This document shows positions 46,487 through 53,965 of a stretch of 53,965 bases of DNA, piece after piece. The stretch is from an uncultured Saprospiraceae bacterium (GTDB lineage Bacteria; Bacteroidota; Bacteroidia; Chitinophagales; Saprospiraceae): contig CALLWB010000057.1 in NCBI GenBank assembly GCA_938016265.1, forward strand, positions 1 to 53,965. The letters run 5' to 3'. The translations under genes were made by a program, and so were the position numbers. The first letter of the stretch is position 1. Each line of letters starts with the position of its first letter. The notes under the pieces are model-generated. The model was not told the DNA's origin and made no database searches. It worked only from the letters and a program-made list of their open reading frames with translations.

Positions 46487-49315
46487 TTATTGAATAATTA
46501 ATTTTTCAACTAATAACGAATGTTCTGTTTCTACAGAAATAAAATAAACACCAGCATCCAACAGGTCAGCTTCAAAAGAAATCCTTCGATCTCCTGATGC
46601 CTGATAGTTAGTTAGCAAGTTAGCAACTTTCTGCCCCATCAAATTTAACAAACTTATTTTAACTGTCCCTGCCTCAGAAAGCATATAATTTAGGAACACT
46701 TTGTCCGTAGCAGGATTTGGGTAAACCGTTAGATTTTCCAGTACTTCAGCAGACAGATTTTCGTTGCCCACCATAGTAGAAGACAGAACGGGAACAGGCA
46801 AAGGCTGGTCGGTATATATATGGTATTCACCAGGATCCAGACTAATCTGATCATTTACATTATTGACTTGAATACTTGCTCCAGTAAAATAATTGTACCA
46901 GGTGCCAGTATGCTGAAAATTAGGATCAATACTATTAGGAACAACATTGAAGTTACCAATAACGGTAGCATTCATGGCGGAATGATTTAGGTTGATCCGC
47001 TTAGTTGCACTACCTACATCCATACTATAGTTGGTGGTTCGGAAAGTATCATAATCCTTCAAATCAATCAACGCCTTGTAAACATGGTACAACCGATTGC
47101 GGTCGTTTTCCTGCAAATATTCCCAATGCAAAGGTTTCTCGTCCAACCGACAGTTAGGATCTATTGTCACCCCATCAGAGCAAAGGTTGATGCTTTCATC
47201 ATACCCCAATTCACCAAACTGCCAAATCATTTTTGGCCCCGGAATCGTAAAGAAAAAAGAACCGACCAATTCCTGACGAGCCAAAGCAGTCGTCAAATCT
47301 TTTACATTATAATTGCCATTATTGTTTCCAAACTCCAGGTTTTTATACATCAGTCTTTCTTCATCATGGCTTTCCATAAAAGTGACTAGATGCGGGTCAG
47401 ACCAACCTCTACTTTGATAAGAATACCAATTTAGATTGGAATTGTATCCCATACTTCCTTCATTGTAGTCATGATTGCCATTCCCCCAAATCAAAATTCC
47501 ATAGTTGGACAAATCTTGCTCTTCACTATTATCCGTAAAATGTTCAAGGATCATATACGAGTCAGGAGACGCCGCCCACATGACATCCGCCATCCTTTTT
47601 ATCAAGGCAACTCTGGAAGCATCGTAAGCTGCCCAGCCGCCGATATCACAATTCCCGCCTGTATTGTCACAAGTCTGATTTTGCGTAAACCCTTTCGCCA
47701 AATCAAAGCGAAATCCATCTAGCCGAAATTCAGTCAACCAATATTTCATCACTCGATCAACAAAGTCCTTAGTAGCTTGCGCCTCATGGTTGAAGTCAGA
47801 TCCTACATTAAAACCGTGCTTTGGATATTCGTTCAGCCAAGGATTGTCTGCTGCAGGTACAAAGTCCGCAGAATTCCAGTACAACTGGGCAAAAGGACTT
47901 TGGCTAAAAGCATGGTTGTATACAACATCTGCCACAACAGCAATCCCTCGGCTATGCGCCGCATCAATAAACGCTTTGAAGTCATCCGCCGTACCATAAT
48001 ACTTGTCCAACGCCATGTGAAAGGAAGGATTGTAACCCCAACTATTGTTGCCTTCAAACTCGTTGATCGGCATCAATTCGATGACATTCACGCCAAGTGT
48101 TTCTAAGTAATCCAAACTATCCATCAATGTCTGGTAATTCTGATTCCCTACGAAATCACGAATAAGCAATTCATAAACAACCATATCCGTTTTTTCCGGG
48201 CGTTGGAAGTTAGTGGTTTGCCAATTGTAAGGTGTTTTTCCTGGTTGTAATAAGGACACAATTCCGGTAGTTAGGCCATCTGGATAGGGGTGAAGGTTTG
48301 GATACGTACTGCTTGGTATCCATTGGTCATTGTTTGGATCAAGAATGACTTCGCTATACGGATCTGCAATCTTCAAATCGCCGTCTACCAAGTATTGGAA
48401 TGCATATTCCTGTCCAGGAGTCAGTCCCGTCAGTTCAATCCACCAAGTGGCATTGTCCGTGCCTCTGTTCATAAAATAATTGACATCCGGTTCCCAGTTG
48501 TTAAAATCACCGATTACATAAACATTGTTTTTATTCGGTGCATACAGTTGTAAACGTACAGAGGAAGGGGAGAGGTAGTTGATACCCAGTTCCGTACCTG
48601 CAGGAGGATTTTGAGTGAGGATCGTTGGGTTGATTACATAAGTAAAGGTGTCTGATACGGTCATTCCACTTGCTTCTGCAGTCATAGTTACGGTGTGATT
48701 TCCTGTACCATTGACCGTAAGGTTATGCATCAATTCTGTCCCTGTTCCTTGAGCAATCTGTGTCCCATTATCAAAAATAGTCAGGGTCGAGTTGATCGAA
48801 GAAACAGCCGTGATTGGAATGACATCAGAGGTGCTGACAATCAATAGATCATCCCCAGGAGTACTAAAATTACCAAGCAACTGGCTGGAATTGCTAAAAA
48901 CAGGAATGAAAATATCACCTTCTGTCGCTGTTTTCCCAACCTTACTACCATCCGAATTTCTAAAAACAAACGCGAGCTCTAAAATGGTCTCACTCATCGG
49001 CACTCCATAAAAATTGCGAACATGGAAGGAAATCTCGTGCTTGTTATTTCCGATGTCGGTCATTAGTGTATTGGCGGAATTGACTCCCCACGGCGTATCA
49101 TAAAACCATTGGCCTGGCGCACTAAGATTGGTAATAACCCCAGTGTGCATATAGACAGGAGATTCTCCTAGAAGAGCGGCATTACCCTGAGTAGCATCGT
49201 AGGTGATAGTGATAATATCGGTATCTGTTGGGAATGCTGGAGAATAACTCACAATTTGGGCATTCACTGAAAAACAAACAAAAAAGAAGAATAAAAGATG
49301 GGAAAATTTAGACAT
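46487..49315 (-). CDS. T9SS-exported GH13 alpha-amylase with CBM-like domains
   Basis: 942 aa. Signal MSKFSHLLFFFFVCFSVNAQ; an N-terminal beta domain with PVYMHTGVITNLS (about 20-130); an Ig-like spacer; a CBM48-like domain (about 250-335, VYVIGDFNNWEP then YAFQYLVDGD); a GH13 barrel with DVVYNH (463-468), GFRFD with nucleophile Asp538, LEHF with Glu591, and ESHDEE with Asp651; and a C-terminal T9SS type A sorting domain (VYPNPATDKVF, ending VEKLIIQ). It should be exported and surface-attached or released, cutting long alpha-glucans outside the cell. The start at 49315 gives the signal peptide. Downstream of the starch-binding-like gene, with a terminator between. Confidence 0.94.
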   Translation of the reverse strand: MSKFSHLLFFFFVCFSVNAQIVSYSPAFPTDTDIITITYDATQGNAALLGESPVYMHTGVITNLSAPGQWFYDTPWGVNSANTLMTDIGNNKHEISFHVRNFYGVPMSETILELAFVFRNSDGSKVGKTATEGDIFIPVFSNSSQLLGNFSTPGDDLLIVSTSDVIPITAVSSINSTLTIFDNGTQIAQGTGTELMHNLTVNGTGNHTVTMTAEASGMTVSDTFTYVINPTILTQNPPAGTELGINYLSPSSVRLQLYAPNKNNVYVIGDFNNWEPDVNYFMNRGTDNATWWIELTGLTPGQEYAFQYLVDGDLKIADPYSEVILDPNNDQWIPSSTYPNLHPYPDGLTTGIVSLLQPGKTPYNWQTTNFQRPEKTDMVVYELLIRDFVGNQNYQTLMDSLDYLETLGVNVIELMPINEFEGNNSWGYNPSFHMALDKYYGTADDFKAFIDAAHSRGIAVVADVVYNHAFSQSPFAQLYWNSADFVPAADNPWLNEYPKHGFNVGSDFNHEAQATKDFVDRVMKYWLTEFRLDGFRFDLAKGFTQNQTCDNTGGNCDIGGWAAYDASRVALIKRMADVMWAASPDSYMILEHFTDNSEEQDLSNYGILIWGNGNHDYNEGSMGYNSNLNWYSYQSRGWSDPHLVTFMESHDEERLMYKNLEFGNNNGNYNVKDLTTALARQELVGSFFFTIPGPKMIWQFGELGYDESINLCSDGVTIDPNCRLDEKPLHWEYLQENDRNRLYHVYKALIDLKDYDTFRTTNYSMDVGSATKRINLNHSAMNATVIGNFNVVPNSIDPNFQHTGTWYNYFTGASIQVNNVNDQISLDPGEYHIYTDQPLPVPVLSSTMVGNENLSAEVLENLTVYPNPATDKVFLNYMLSEAGTVKISLLNLMGQKVANLLTNYQASGDRRISFEADLLDAGVYFISVETEHSLLVEKLIIQ

Positions 49316-49331
49316 AAAAAGGAGTTTGCAC

Positions 49332-49359
49332 AAAAAAAGCAACTATGGTTAATAGTTGC
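49332..49359 (-). terminator. Minus-strand terminator/attenuator between two alpha-glucan genes
   Basis: GCAACTAT and ATAGTTGC form an 8-bp stem with a 5-nt loop followed by seven T residues on the minus strand. It sits between the starch-binding-like gene and the amylase start only 17 bp further, so it either ends the first gene or lowers readthrough into the amylase. Confidence 0.75.
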
Positions 49360-49390
49360 TTCTTCTGCAATTTATAATTTTAAATTGATC

Positions 49391-50704
49391 TTACTGGATC
49401 ATAATTTTACTAGTGTGGAATTTGCCTTCTTCGTTTTTAAGCGTTGCAAAGTACAAGCCTGAAGACAATTCGTCTCTTGATATTCTTACTTGAGTACCTG
49501 TTAGGCCGGAAAGAGATTGAACAACTTTTCCGGTCAAGGAAGTAATGGTCAATTCATAGACATCATTGTTGGTATTTTCAAATTCGATAACTGCATCTGT
49601 GGAGAACGGATTTGGTGTTACTGAGAATGCAGCTAGTGAATTCAAGTCTTTAGTTCCTGAAACAGAACAAGCCGAAGAAACGACACAAGAATTGTAGATG
49701 ACTGCATCAAGCACCATATCTCCAGTCAATCCGCTTAAATCAATATCTCTGTTTGATCCTCCAAAACCATTATCAGAACCACAAGATTCTGTAATGAAAA
49801 TTGGATCTTGTCCTTCAGCATCCGCATCTCCTTGATCGCCATTGAAAAATTTGAATTGGTACGTTCCTGCAGCTACAGGAGCAGTAAACTGATAGCAAGA
49901 AGTGGTACCAGGAACTAGCGTCATTTCCATTTGCGTTTTGCTCCAGGGACATTCTTGGAAGTTACCTGCCACAAAAAGTCCATTGCTGCTTATAATCTCA
50001 TTAGTCATATCGACTCTAAACGTAACGTTGTAGGTAGTACTTTTTAATGGGATTTCGTAGTTGGTAGTACCTGTAATTACTTGTGCATTATCTATCGAGA
50101 AAGAAGGGTTAGATCCTTGTATGACCCAAGAAGGGTCAGGACAATCCAAACGCTCAGCACCCCACTCATAGGTGTTGTTGGAAGTAGCGGATACCAATAA
50201 TGACCATACTCCATCGCCAGCAGTTACATCTCCGTTGGTCCCATCATCATACGCATTTTGAGACGACCAGCCTCCATAGCTACCTTTGAAAGAAATACTA
50301 TCAATGTCCATGTTGAGATCCGTTACGGTAAGTAAAACATCCGTCGGTACACCTACAGGGATCACATATTCTGTAGTGCCAGTTACTCCACCCGCCGCAT
50401 CGACGGTGAAAGAAGGGTTTGGCCCAGTAAGCAACCATGCAGCAGTAGTTGCATCTTCTGCTCCCCACTCGTACATGCCTGGTTGAGCCATAATTGTTAA
50501 AGACCAGATGTTGTCTCCTGCGGTGACATCTCCATTTGTACCATCATCCACAGCGGCTTCATTCATCCACCCATTGTAAGAACCACGGATATTCACTGCG
50601 GTTTGTGTCTGGGGGCCATCTGCAAGAGTTAACACAACAGGGAATTGTGCAAACACAGATGGAGCTAAAAGGATAAGGAAAAATAAAAATATAAAGTTTC
50701 TCAT
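49391..50704 (-). CDS. T9SS-exported protein with repeated starch-binding-like beta domains
   Basis: 437 aa. Signal MRNFIFLFFLILLAPSVFAQ. Two related beta domains (about 20-120 and 130-225) share GSYNGW or GSYGGW, DDGTNGDVTAGD, YEWGAE and PSFTVD or PSFSID. A third, different beta domain (VTFRVDMTNEIIS, then FVAGNFQECPW, then YQFKFFNGDQGD) looks like a starch-binding CBM20-type or related fold. A T9SS sorting domain closes the protein (VTPNPFSTDAVIEF, ending HTSKIMIQ). No catalytic residues are evident. Probably a surface glucan-binding protein; operator B lies upstream. Confidence 0.82.
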   Translation of the reverse strand: MRNFIFLFFLILLAPSVFAQFPVVLTLADGPQTQTAVNIRGSYNGWMNEAAVDDGTNGDVTAGDNIWSLTIMAQPGMYEWGAEDATTAAWLLTGPNPSFTVDAAGGVTGTTEYVIPVGVPTDVLLTVTDLNMDIDSISFKGSYGGWSSQNAYDDGTNGDVTAGDGVWSLLVSATSNNTYEWGAERLDCPDPSWVIQGSNPSFSIDNAQVITGTTNYEIPLKSTTYNVTFRVDMTNEIISSNGLFVAGNFQECPWSKTQMEMTLVPGTTSCYQFTAPVAAGTYQFKFFNGDQGDADAEGQDPIFITESCGSDNGFGGSNRDIDLSGLTGDMVLDAVIYNSCVVSSACSVSGTKDLNSLAAFSVTPNPFSTDAVIEFENTNNDVYELTITSLTGKVVQSLSGLTGTQVRISRDELSSGLYFATLKNEEGKFHTSKIMIQ

Positions 50705-51153
50705 TTTGTAAATGTTTGTAGTTATATAACAAGTTATTTAATGCAGCCAAGGCTTTACCATTGACTTTTAAGGAAATAGGGCTGGATGGCCAATTCCGCC
50801 AATCCAAAAAATGAGTAAATTCTTTGGATGTATTGGAATTCACAACATAAATATAAAAAGAAAGTGTCAAGTTTACACTTTCTATTTACCTTTTTTACTT
50901 TAATATGACAAATGCCTATTATTTGACTGGAAAAGCACTATTGGCAGGTGGAAAATTGAAGTTCATAGAAGATGTCCTTACTAAAGGAACAGGATTTTAT
51001 TATACCAAATACAACGATAACAGCAATGGTTCAGGTCCTTCTCCCTCTTATGGTTACAATTCAAGTAAAGGAATTAGTTCCAATACTACGGAGTGTAAGC
51101 CTATCTAGCGGTATTGACTTTTATTGGGCTACCCACATTTAAGATATACCGAT
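50705..51153. other. Intergenic region with operator B
   Basis: Contains the 50860-50882 palindrome. A 67-codon frame starting at 50905 on the plus strand has no ribosome binding site or family-like sequence and is not called. Nothing else is recognised. Confidence 0.5.
50860..50882. promoter_or_regulatory. Putative alpha-glucan operator, site B (best palindrome)
   Basis: A 23-bp inverted repeat with perfect 8-bp arms (GAAAGTGT and ACACTTTC); its core 50863-50879 is AGTGT-N7-ACACT. It overlaps the likely -33 region of the T9SS starch-binding gene (minus strand TTG at about 50873). On one strand it agrees with site A at 15 of 17 positions. Confidence 0.65.
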
Positions 51154-52275
51154 TCATTTGCCAAACAAAAATACAATCGGTCGCCAAACTCGGTTTGCCC
51201 AAGCCATTTCATTATGTTCCGCCCCATCATCAAGAAACCATTCTCTGGAATAACCTTTTCGAGGAAGAATGTCCAACATTAGATCTATCCCAGGTTGCAA
51301 TTGCTGCTCGAGACCAAGCGTACCATTATCAATATATACCTGAAAATCTTTTTTAGGCCCCCGATATTGATTTACCGTTCTGGTAAAATCAATATCCCGG
51401 AATTTGAAGGCAGGAGACAGGCAAGCCGCCTTGCTAAAAATTGTCCCTCGTTCCCATATCAACATAAAAGAGATCAGTCCGCCCATAGAAGAACCCATAG
51501 TCATTGTGTTTGCTCTATCCGACTTTGTGTTATACAAACTGTCAATATAGGGTTTGAGTTGATAGCACAAAAAGTCCATGTACAATTCTCCTTTTTCACC
51601 AGGAGCATATTCCGCACTTCTGTCCCCTGTATTTTCGATGCCTACAACGATAAACTCCTCGACAGTGCCAGCCTTGCTTAAGCTGTCTGCTACTTCATCT
51701 ATTTGCCAGTCGTGGCCAAGATAGGAGGTAGTCGGGTCAAAAATATTTTGAGCATCATGGGCATAAAGTACGGGATATCGTTTGGTTGAGCTAGTATCAT
51801 AGGAAGGAGGAAGCCAGACTATCACATTTCTCGTCTGCAATCCCTTTGGAGTGATGTCCTTATGGTAATTTACGTTCCCTGTAATTTTGCCAGTTGTTGT
51901 ATGTTTATTGTCTTTCCATTCTTCGATTTGAAAATGGATCGTTTCCTTTTTGGTGACCTTGTGCTGGTGGTTGGAAGGGACAATTCCATTTGCATCAACC
52001 GCCTCATTCATCCAAGTTCCTTTTGTAAACTTAAATTCTAATGCGGTCCCTTGCGGGAAGGAAAGCTCCTTGGTCCATTTGCCATCTGCTTGGAGTTCAA
52101 GTTTGGTTTTGCTTGGATTCCATGCACCTAATATTTCCTGATTGCCAGTAAGGTAGACGTGCTGTCCTTCTGCAATTGGCTCTTTGCATTCAACGGAAAA
52201 GGTGATTGGTACTGGATCATTACAACCAGCAAAAATCAAAAGGGCGAACAGCAGAAAATATAAACGTGTAGTCAT
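51154..52275 (-). CDS. Lipoprotein fusion of CBM20-like starch-binding domain and esterase
   Basis: 373 aa from the ATG at 52275 (lipobox FAGC after a hydrophobic start; the longer frame adds 51 residues with no signal character). Residues about 22-118 form a CBM20-like domain (GQHVYLTGNQEILGAWNPSK, then FKFTKGTW). Residues about 140-370 form an alpha/beta-hydrolase: NVIVWLPPSYDT, LYAHDAQNIFDPT, nucleophile Ser in GSSMGGL, and His in AEHNEMAW. This is the esterase-D-like (Fes/trehalose-mycolate type) branch. It would act on acylated alpha-glucans or glucan-bound esters at the surface; the reaction is inferred. Confidence 0.85.
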   Translation of the reverse strand: MTTRLYFLLFALLIFAGCNDPVPITFSVECKEPIAEGQHVYLTGNQEILGAWNPSKTKLELQADGKWTKELSFPQGTALEFKFTKGTWMNEAVDANGIVPSNHQHKVTKKETIHFQIEEWKDNKHTTTGKITGNVNYHKDITPKGLQTRNVIVWLPPSYDTSSTKRYPVLYAHDAQNIFDPTTSYLGHDWQIDEVADSLSKAGTVEEFIVVGIENTGDRSAEYAPGEKGELYMDFLCYQLKPYIDSLYNTKSDRANTMTMGSSMGGLISFMLIWERGTIFSKAACLSPAFKFRDIDFTRTVNQYRGPKKDFQVYIDNGTLGLEQQLQPGIDLMLDILPRKGYSREWFLDDGAEHNEMAWANRVWRPIVFLFGK

Positions 52276-52558
52276 TATCGTATCAATATTATTTTTAGAG
52301 AAGAGTACGTTTTTTTCACTTTCGTGTAATATTTTATTAATCGTATACAAAGTATGTTCTGGAAATAAAGGTAGCATTCCAATAATAAACAAAGAAAACA
52401 GGATACGCAATCTAAAATTAGATATCAATTCCTAAATGAAGAATTTAGTCGTAATTATGGATAATATCCAAACCAAAATTTTCAAACGTAGATTCGTTGA
52501 TTTTGAAAAATTGTCTTTTACTGTTGGTAAAACCAAATAGCTAATTGGGAAATTGAAT

Positions 52559-52589
52559 TTGAGCTGATTTCCCTTTTTAAGTATATTTG
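52559..52589 (+). promoter_or_regulatory. Candidate promoter of the GH18 gene
   Basis: TTG at 52559-52561, a 20-bp spacer and TATATTTG at 52582-52589 match the Bacteroidota -33/-7 pattern exactly. The start codon lies 71 bp downstream. Confidence 0.65.
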
Positions 52590-52659
52590 AAAGGTAATTA
52601 ATTGTTAGTCAATAATAATTACTTGATTTAAAACAGTATAGTGATTAAAACTCCATTCT

Positions 52660-53965
52660 ATGAAAAAGATTGCCTATTTGCTCGCTGCAACTTTCCTTTT
52701 TTGCTTTTCCAGCCCTATATTCAGCCAATCGAATTATGACGTCGAGGTGATATCTTGGGTGCCGCCTTATGCAGTCTCAACTTGTCAAACACGGGTTCAA
52801 CAAAACTATGGACCTTGCGGTCCGGCGGATGCCCTTACAAGAATCGGATTGCAATTTTGGGTGCCTAACTCCAATGGAACAATCAAATATGCCGACCACG
52901 AAGCCTATATCCCATCAGATACCGACGTCACCTGGTGGAAAAATTGGGGCGCAGCAAATGATGTCGACCTTCTATTATGCATCTACAATAATATCGGTAA
53001 CTGGGATTGGAATCTTGCAGTCTCCGCTTTTGATACCAATCGAACGGCTTTTGTAAATGCATTAATCGCTGAGGTGGATCGCCTTGGTCTTGATGGAATT
53101 GATTTAGACCTGGAAGGAGTCGGTAGTTATGACACTAACCGAGTCGCGTTTAATTTATTTGTCCAAGAACTTTCTATTCAATTGAAAGCAAGAGGCAAAA
53201 TTTTGACAATCGATTCATTCCATTATATCTGGAATGCTCCAAATCAAACTTGGTGGTCAGACTGGGTGGGCGTAGTAGACAATATACACTCGATGGGCTA
53301 TAGCGATTTGTATGAAGGGGCAACTACTCCTTATGGCCCCTATAGTTATCAGCAAAATACAGGTATTGCTGCAGGGCATGACGCTTCAACGGTCTCCATG
53401 GGAATGCCTTCTTGGCTCTCCTCCTGGGGAACGTCTTCGGGGTATGGCACTTCTGCTCAAGCCCATGTACAAGAATTACGATTAGGGTTACCTGCGCAAA
53501 CAGGTATGGCTATTTGGGATTTACAACTTCAAGGATGGAGTGACTCCAACTTATGGTGTGAAATTGTAGGCTTGAAAACAGATTCGACTAGTATGACTTG
53601 TGATGTGAATGGCCCAAATCATGACATTGATCAAGACGGAATTTGCGCAAACATAGACAACTGCCCTCATGTTACAAACGCAGATCAACTTGATAGTGAT
53701 AGCGATGGTGTTGGAGATGTCTGCGACAATTGTCCATCAGATTGGAATTCCACCCAGGACAATAGTGATTTAGATAACCTGGGCGACGCCTGCGACAACT
53801 GCCCTCATGTTACAAACGCAGATCAACTTGATAGTGATAGCGATGGTGTTGGAGATGTCTGCGACAATTGTCCATCAGATTCGAATTCCACCCAGGACAA
53901 TAGTGATTTAGATAACCTGGGCGACGCTTGCGACAACTGCCCTCATGTTACAAACGCAGATCAAC
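52660..53965 (+). CDS. Exported GH18 glycoside hydrolase with calcium-binding repeats (3' end outside window)
   Basis: At least 435 codons, open to the window end. Signal MKKIAYLLAATFLFCFSSPIFSQ, then a GH18 domain with the catalytic motif DGIDLDLEG (D-x-x-D-x-D-x-E). VISWVPPYAV, LLLCIYNN, IDSFHYIW and MGYSDLY mark the other barrel strands, and a Trp-containing MAIWDLQLQGW closes it. From about residue 320 thrombospondin type-3-like Ca repeats (DNCPHVTNADQLDSDSDGVG) begin in tandem. Chitin or related polymer is the likely substrate; endo-beta-N-acetylglucosaminidase is also possible. C-terminal T9SS tail is expected but not in the window. Confidence 0.9.
   Translation, partial: MKKIAYLLAATFLFCFSSPIFSQSNYDVEVISWVPPYAVSTCQTRVQQNYGPCGPADALTRIGLQFWVPNSNGTIKYADHEAYIPSDTDVTWWKNWGAANDVDLLLCIYNNIGNWDWNLAVSAFDTNRTAFVNALIAEVDRLGLDGIDLDLEGVGSYDTNRVAFNLFVQELSIQLKARGKILTIDSFHYIWNAPNQTWWSDWVGVVDNIHSMGYSDLYEGATTPYGPYSYQQNTGIAAGHDASTVSMGMPSWLSSWGTSSGYGTSAQAHVQELRLGLPAQTGMAIWDLQLQGWSDSNLWCEIVGLKTDSTSMTCDVNGPNHDIDQDGICANIDNCPHVTNADQLDSDSDGVGDVCDNCPSDWNSTQDNSDLDNLGDACDNCPHVTNADQLDSDSDGVGDVCDNCPSDSNSTQDNSDLDNLGDACDNCPHVTNADQ
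53656..53965 (+). repeat. 138-bp tandem repeat in the GH18 gene
   Basis: The unit starts at 53656, 53794 and 53932, so the period is 138 bp (46 codons, frame-keeping). The first two full units differ only at single bases (TGG/TCG, giving Trp to Ser; GCC/GCT). The window ends inside the third copy, so the copy number is not known. Confidence 0.93.

Noticed and set aside
50905-51108. 67-codon plus-strand frame in the intergenic region near operator B
   Set aside because: No ribosome-binding or promoter context, no recognisable family and biased Asn/Ser/Tyr composition; too weak to call.

Overview
The window looks like chromosomal DNA of a marine or freshwater Bacteroidota, most likely of the Saprospiraceae/Lewinella type. 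This rests on several things seen directly: a SusC/SusD pair, many lipoproteins with short lipoboxes, type IX secretion (T9SS) C-terminal sorting domains ending in K-F/L-I-x-Q, promoters with a TAnnTTTG-like -7 box and a TTG -33 box, near absence of Shine-Dalgarno sequences, and about 40-45% GC. The genus is an inference.

Layout. 1-127: 3' end of a 5S rRNA and its terminator. 0.5-3.6 kb: gpmI (glycolysis) with small lipoproteins. 4.0-9.5 kb: a plus-strand maltodextrin operon (two GH13 lipoproteins and a GPH/MFS sugar transporter). 10-19.7 kb: housekeeping and mixed genes (MBL-fold hydrolase, DUF4783, nadC, ABA4-like, a previously missed 53-aa membrane protein, a T9SS-exported M43 protease with five carbohydrate-binding-like repeats, pyrD, an Rpn-type nuclease). 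19.7-26.8 kb: a minus-strand polysaccharide-utilisation operon (SusC, SusD, two surface proteins) preceded by a Nudix-type transcription regulator. 27.0-30.0 kb: pfkA, gapA and a methylglyoxal-synthase-like gene, with an orphan T9SS tail fragment. 30.0-34.5 kb: a three-gene minus-strand unit of an eCIS-core/second HExxH/LysM protein, a lipoprotein and a cysteine-rich Lgt-like membrane protein. 35.1-42.3 kb: a seven-gene minus-strand operon of a small helical protein, an ABC ATPase carrying a related N-terminal domain, and five tandem paralogous polytopic membrane proteins. 42.6-45.6 kb: an S74-chaperone surface protein and a CE6/SASA-like esterase. 46.0-52.3 kb: a second alpha-glucan cluster (T9SS GH13 amylase, T9SS starch-binding-like protein, CBM20-like/esterase fusion) next to a decayed gene. 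52.6 kb to the end: an incomplete GH18 protein with tandem calcium-binding repeats.

How it fits together. Three dispersed gene sets form one alpha-glucan pathway: exported amylase and binding proteins outside, SusCD across the outer membrane, periplasmic/outer-membrane GH13 lipoproteins, a sugar permease, then gpmI, pfkA and gapA for glycolysis. A 17-bp palindrome of the form AGTGT-N7-ACACT sits upstream of four of these units (GH13-GH13-permease, susC, pfkA, and the T9SS starch-binding gene), which suggests a single regulon; the neighbouring Nudix regulator is the obvious but unproven candidate.

The most novel-looking parts are the ABC-ATPase/five-paralogue membrane operon and the eCIS-core/lipoprotein/Lgt-like triad next to it. 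I recognise no described system matching either arrangement.
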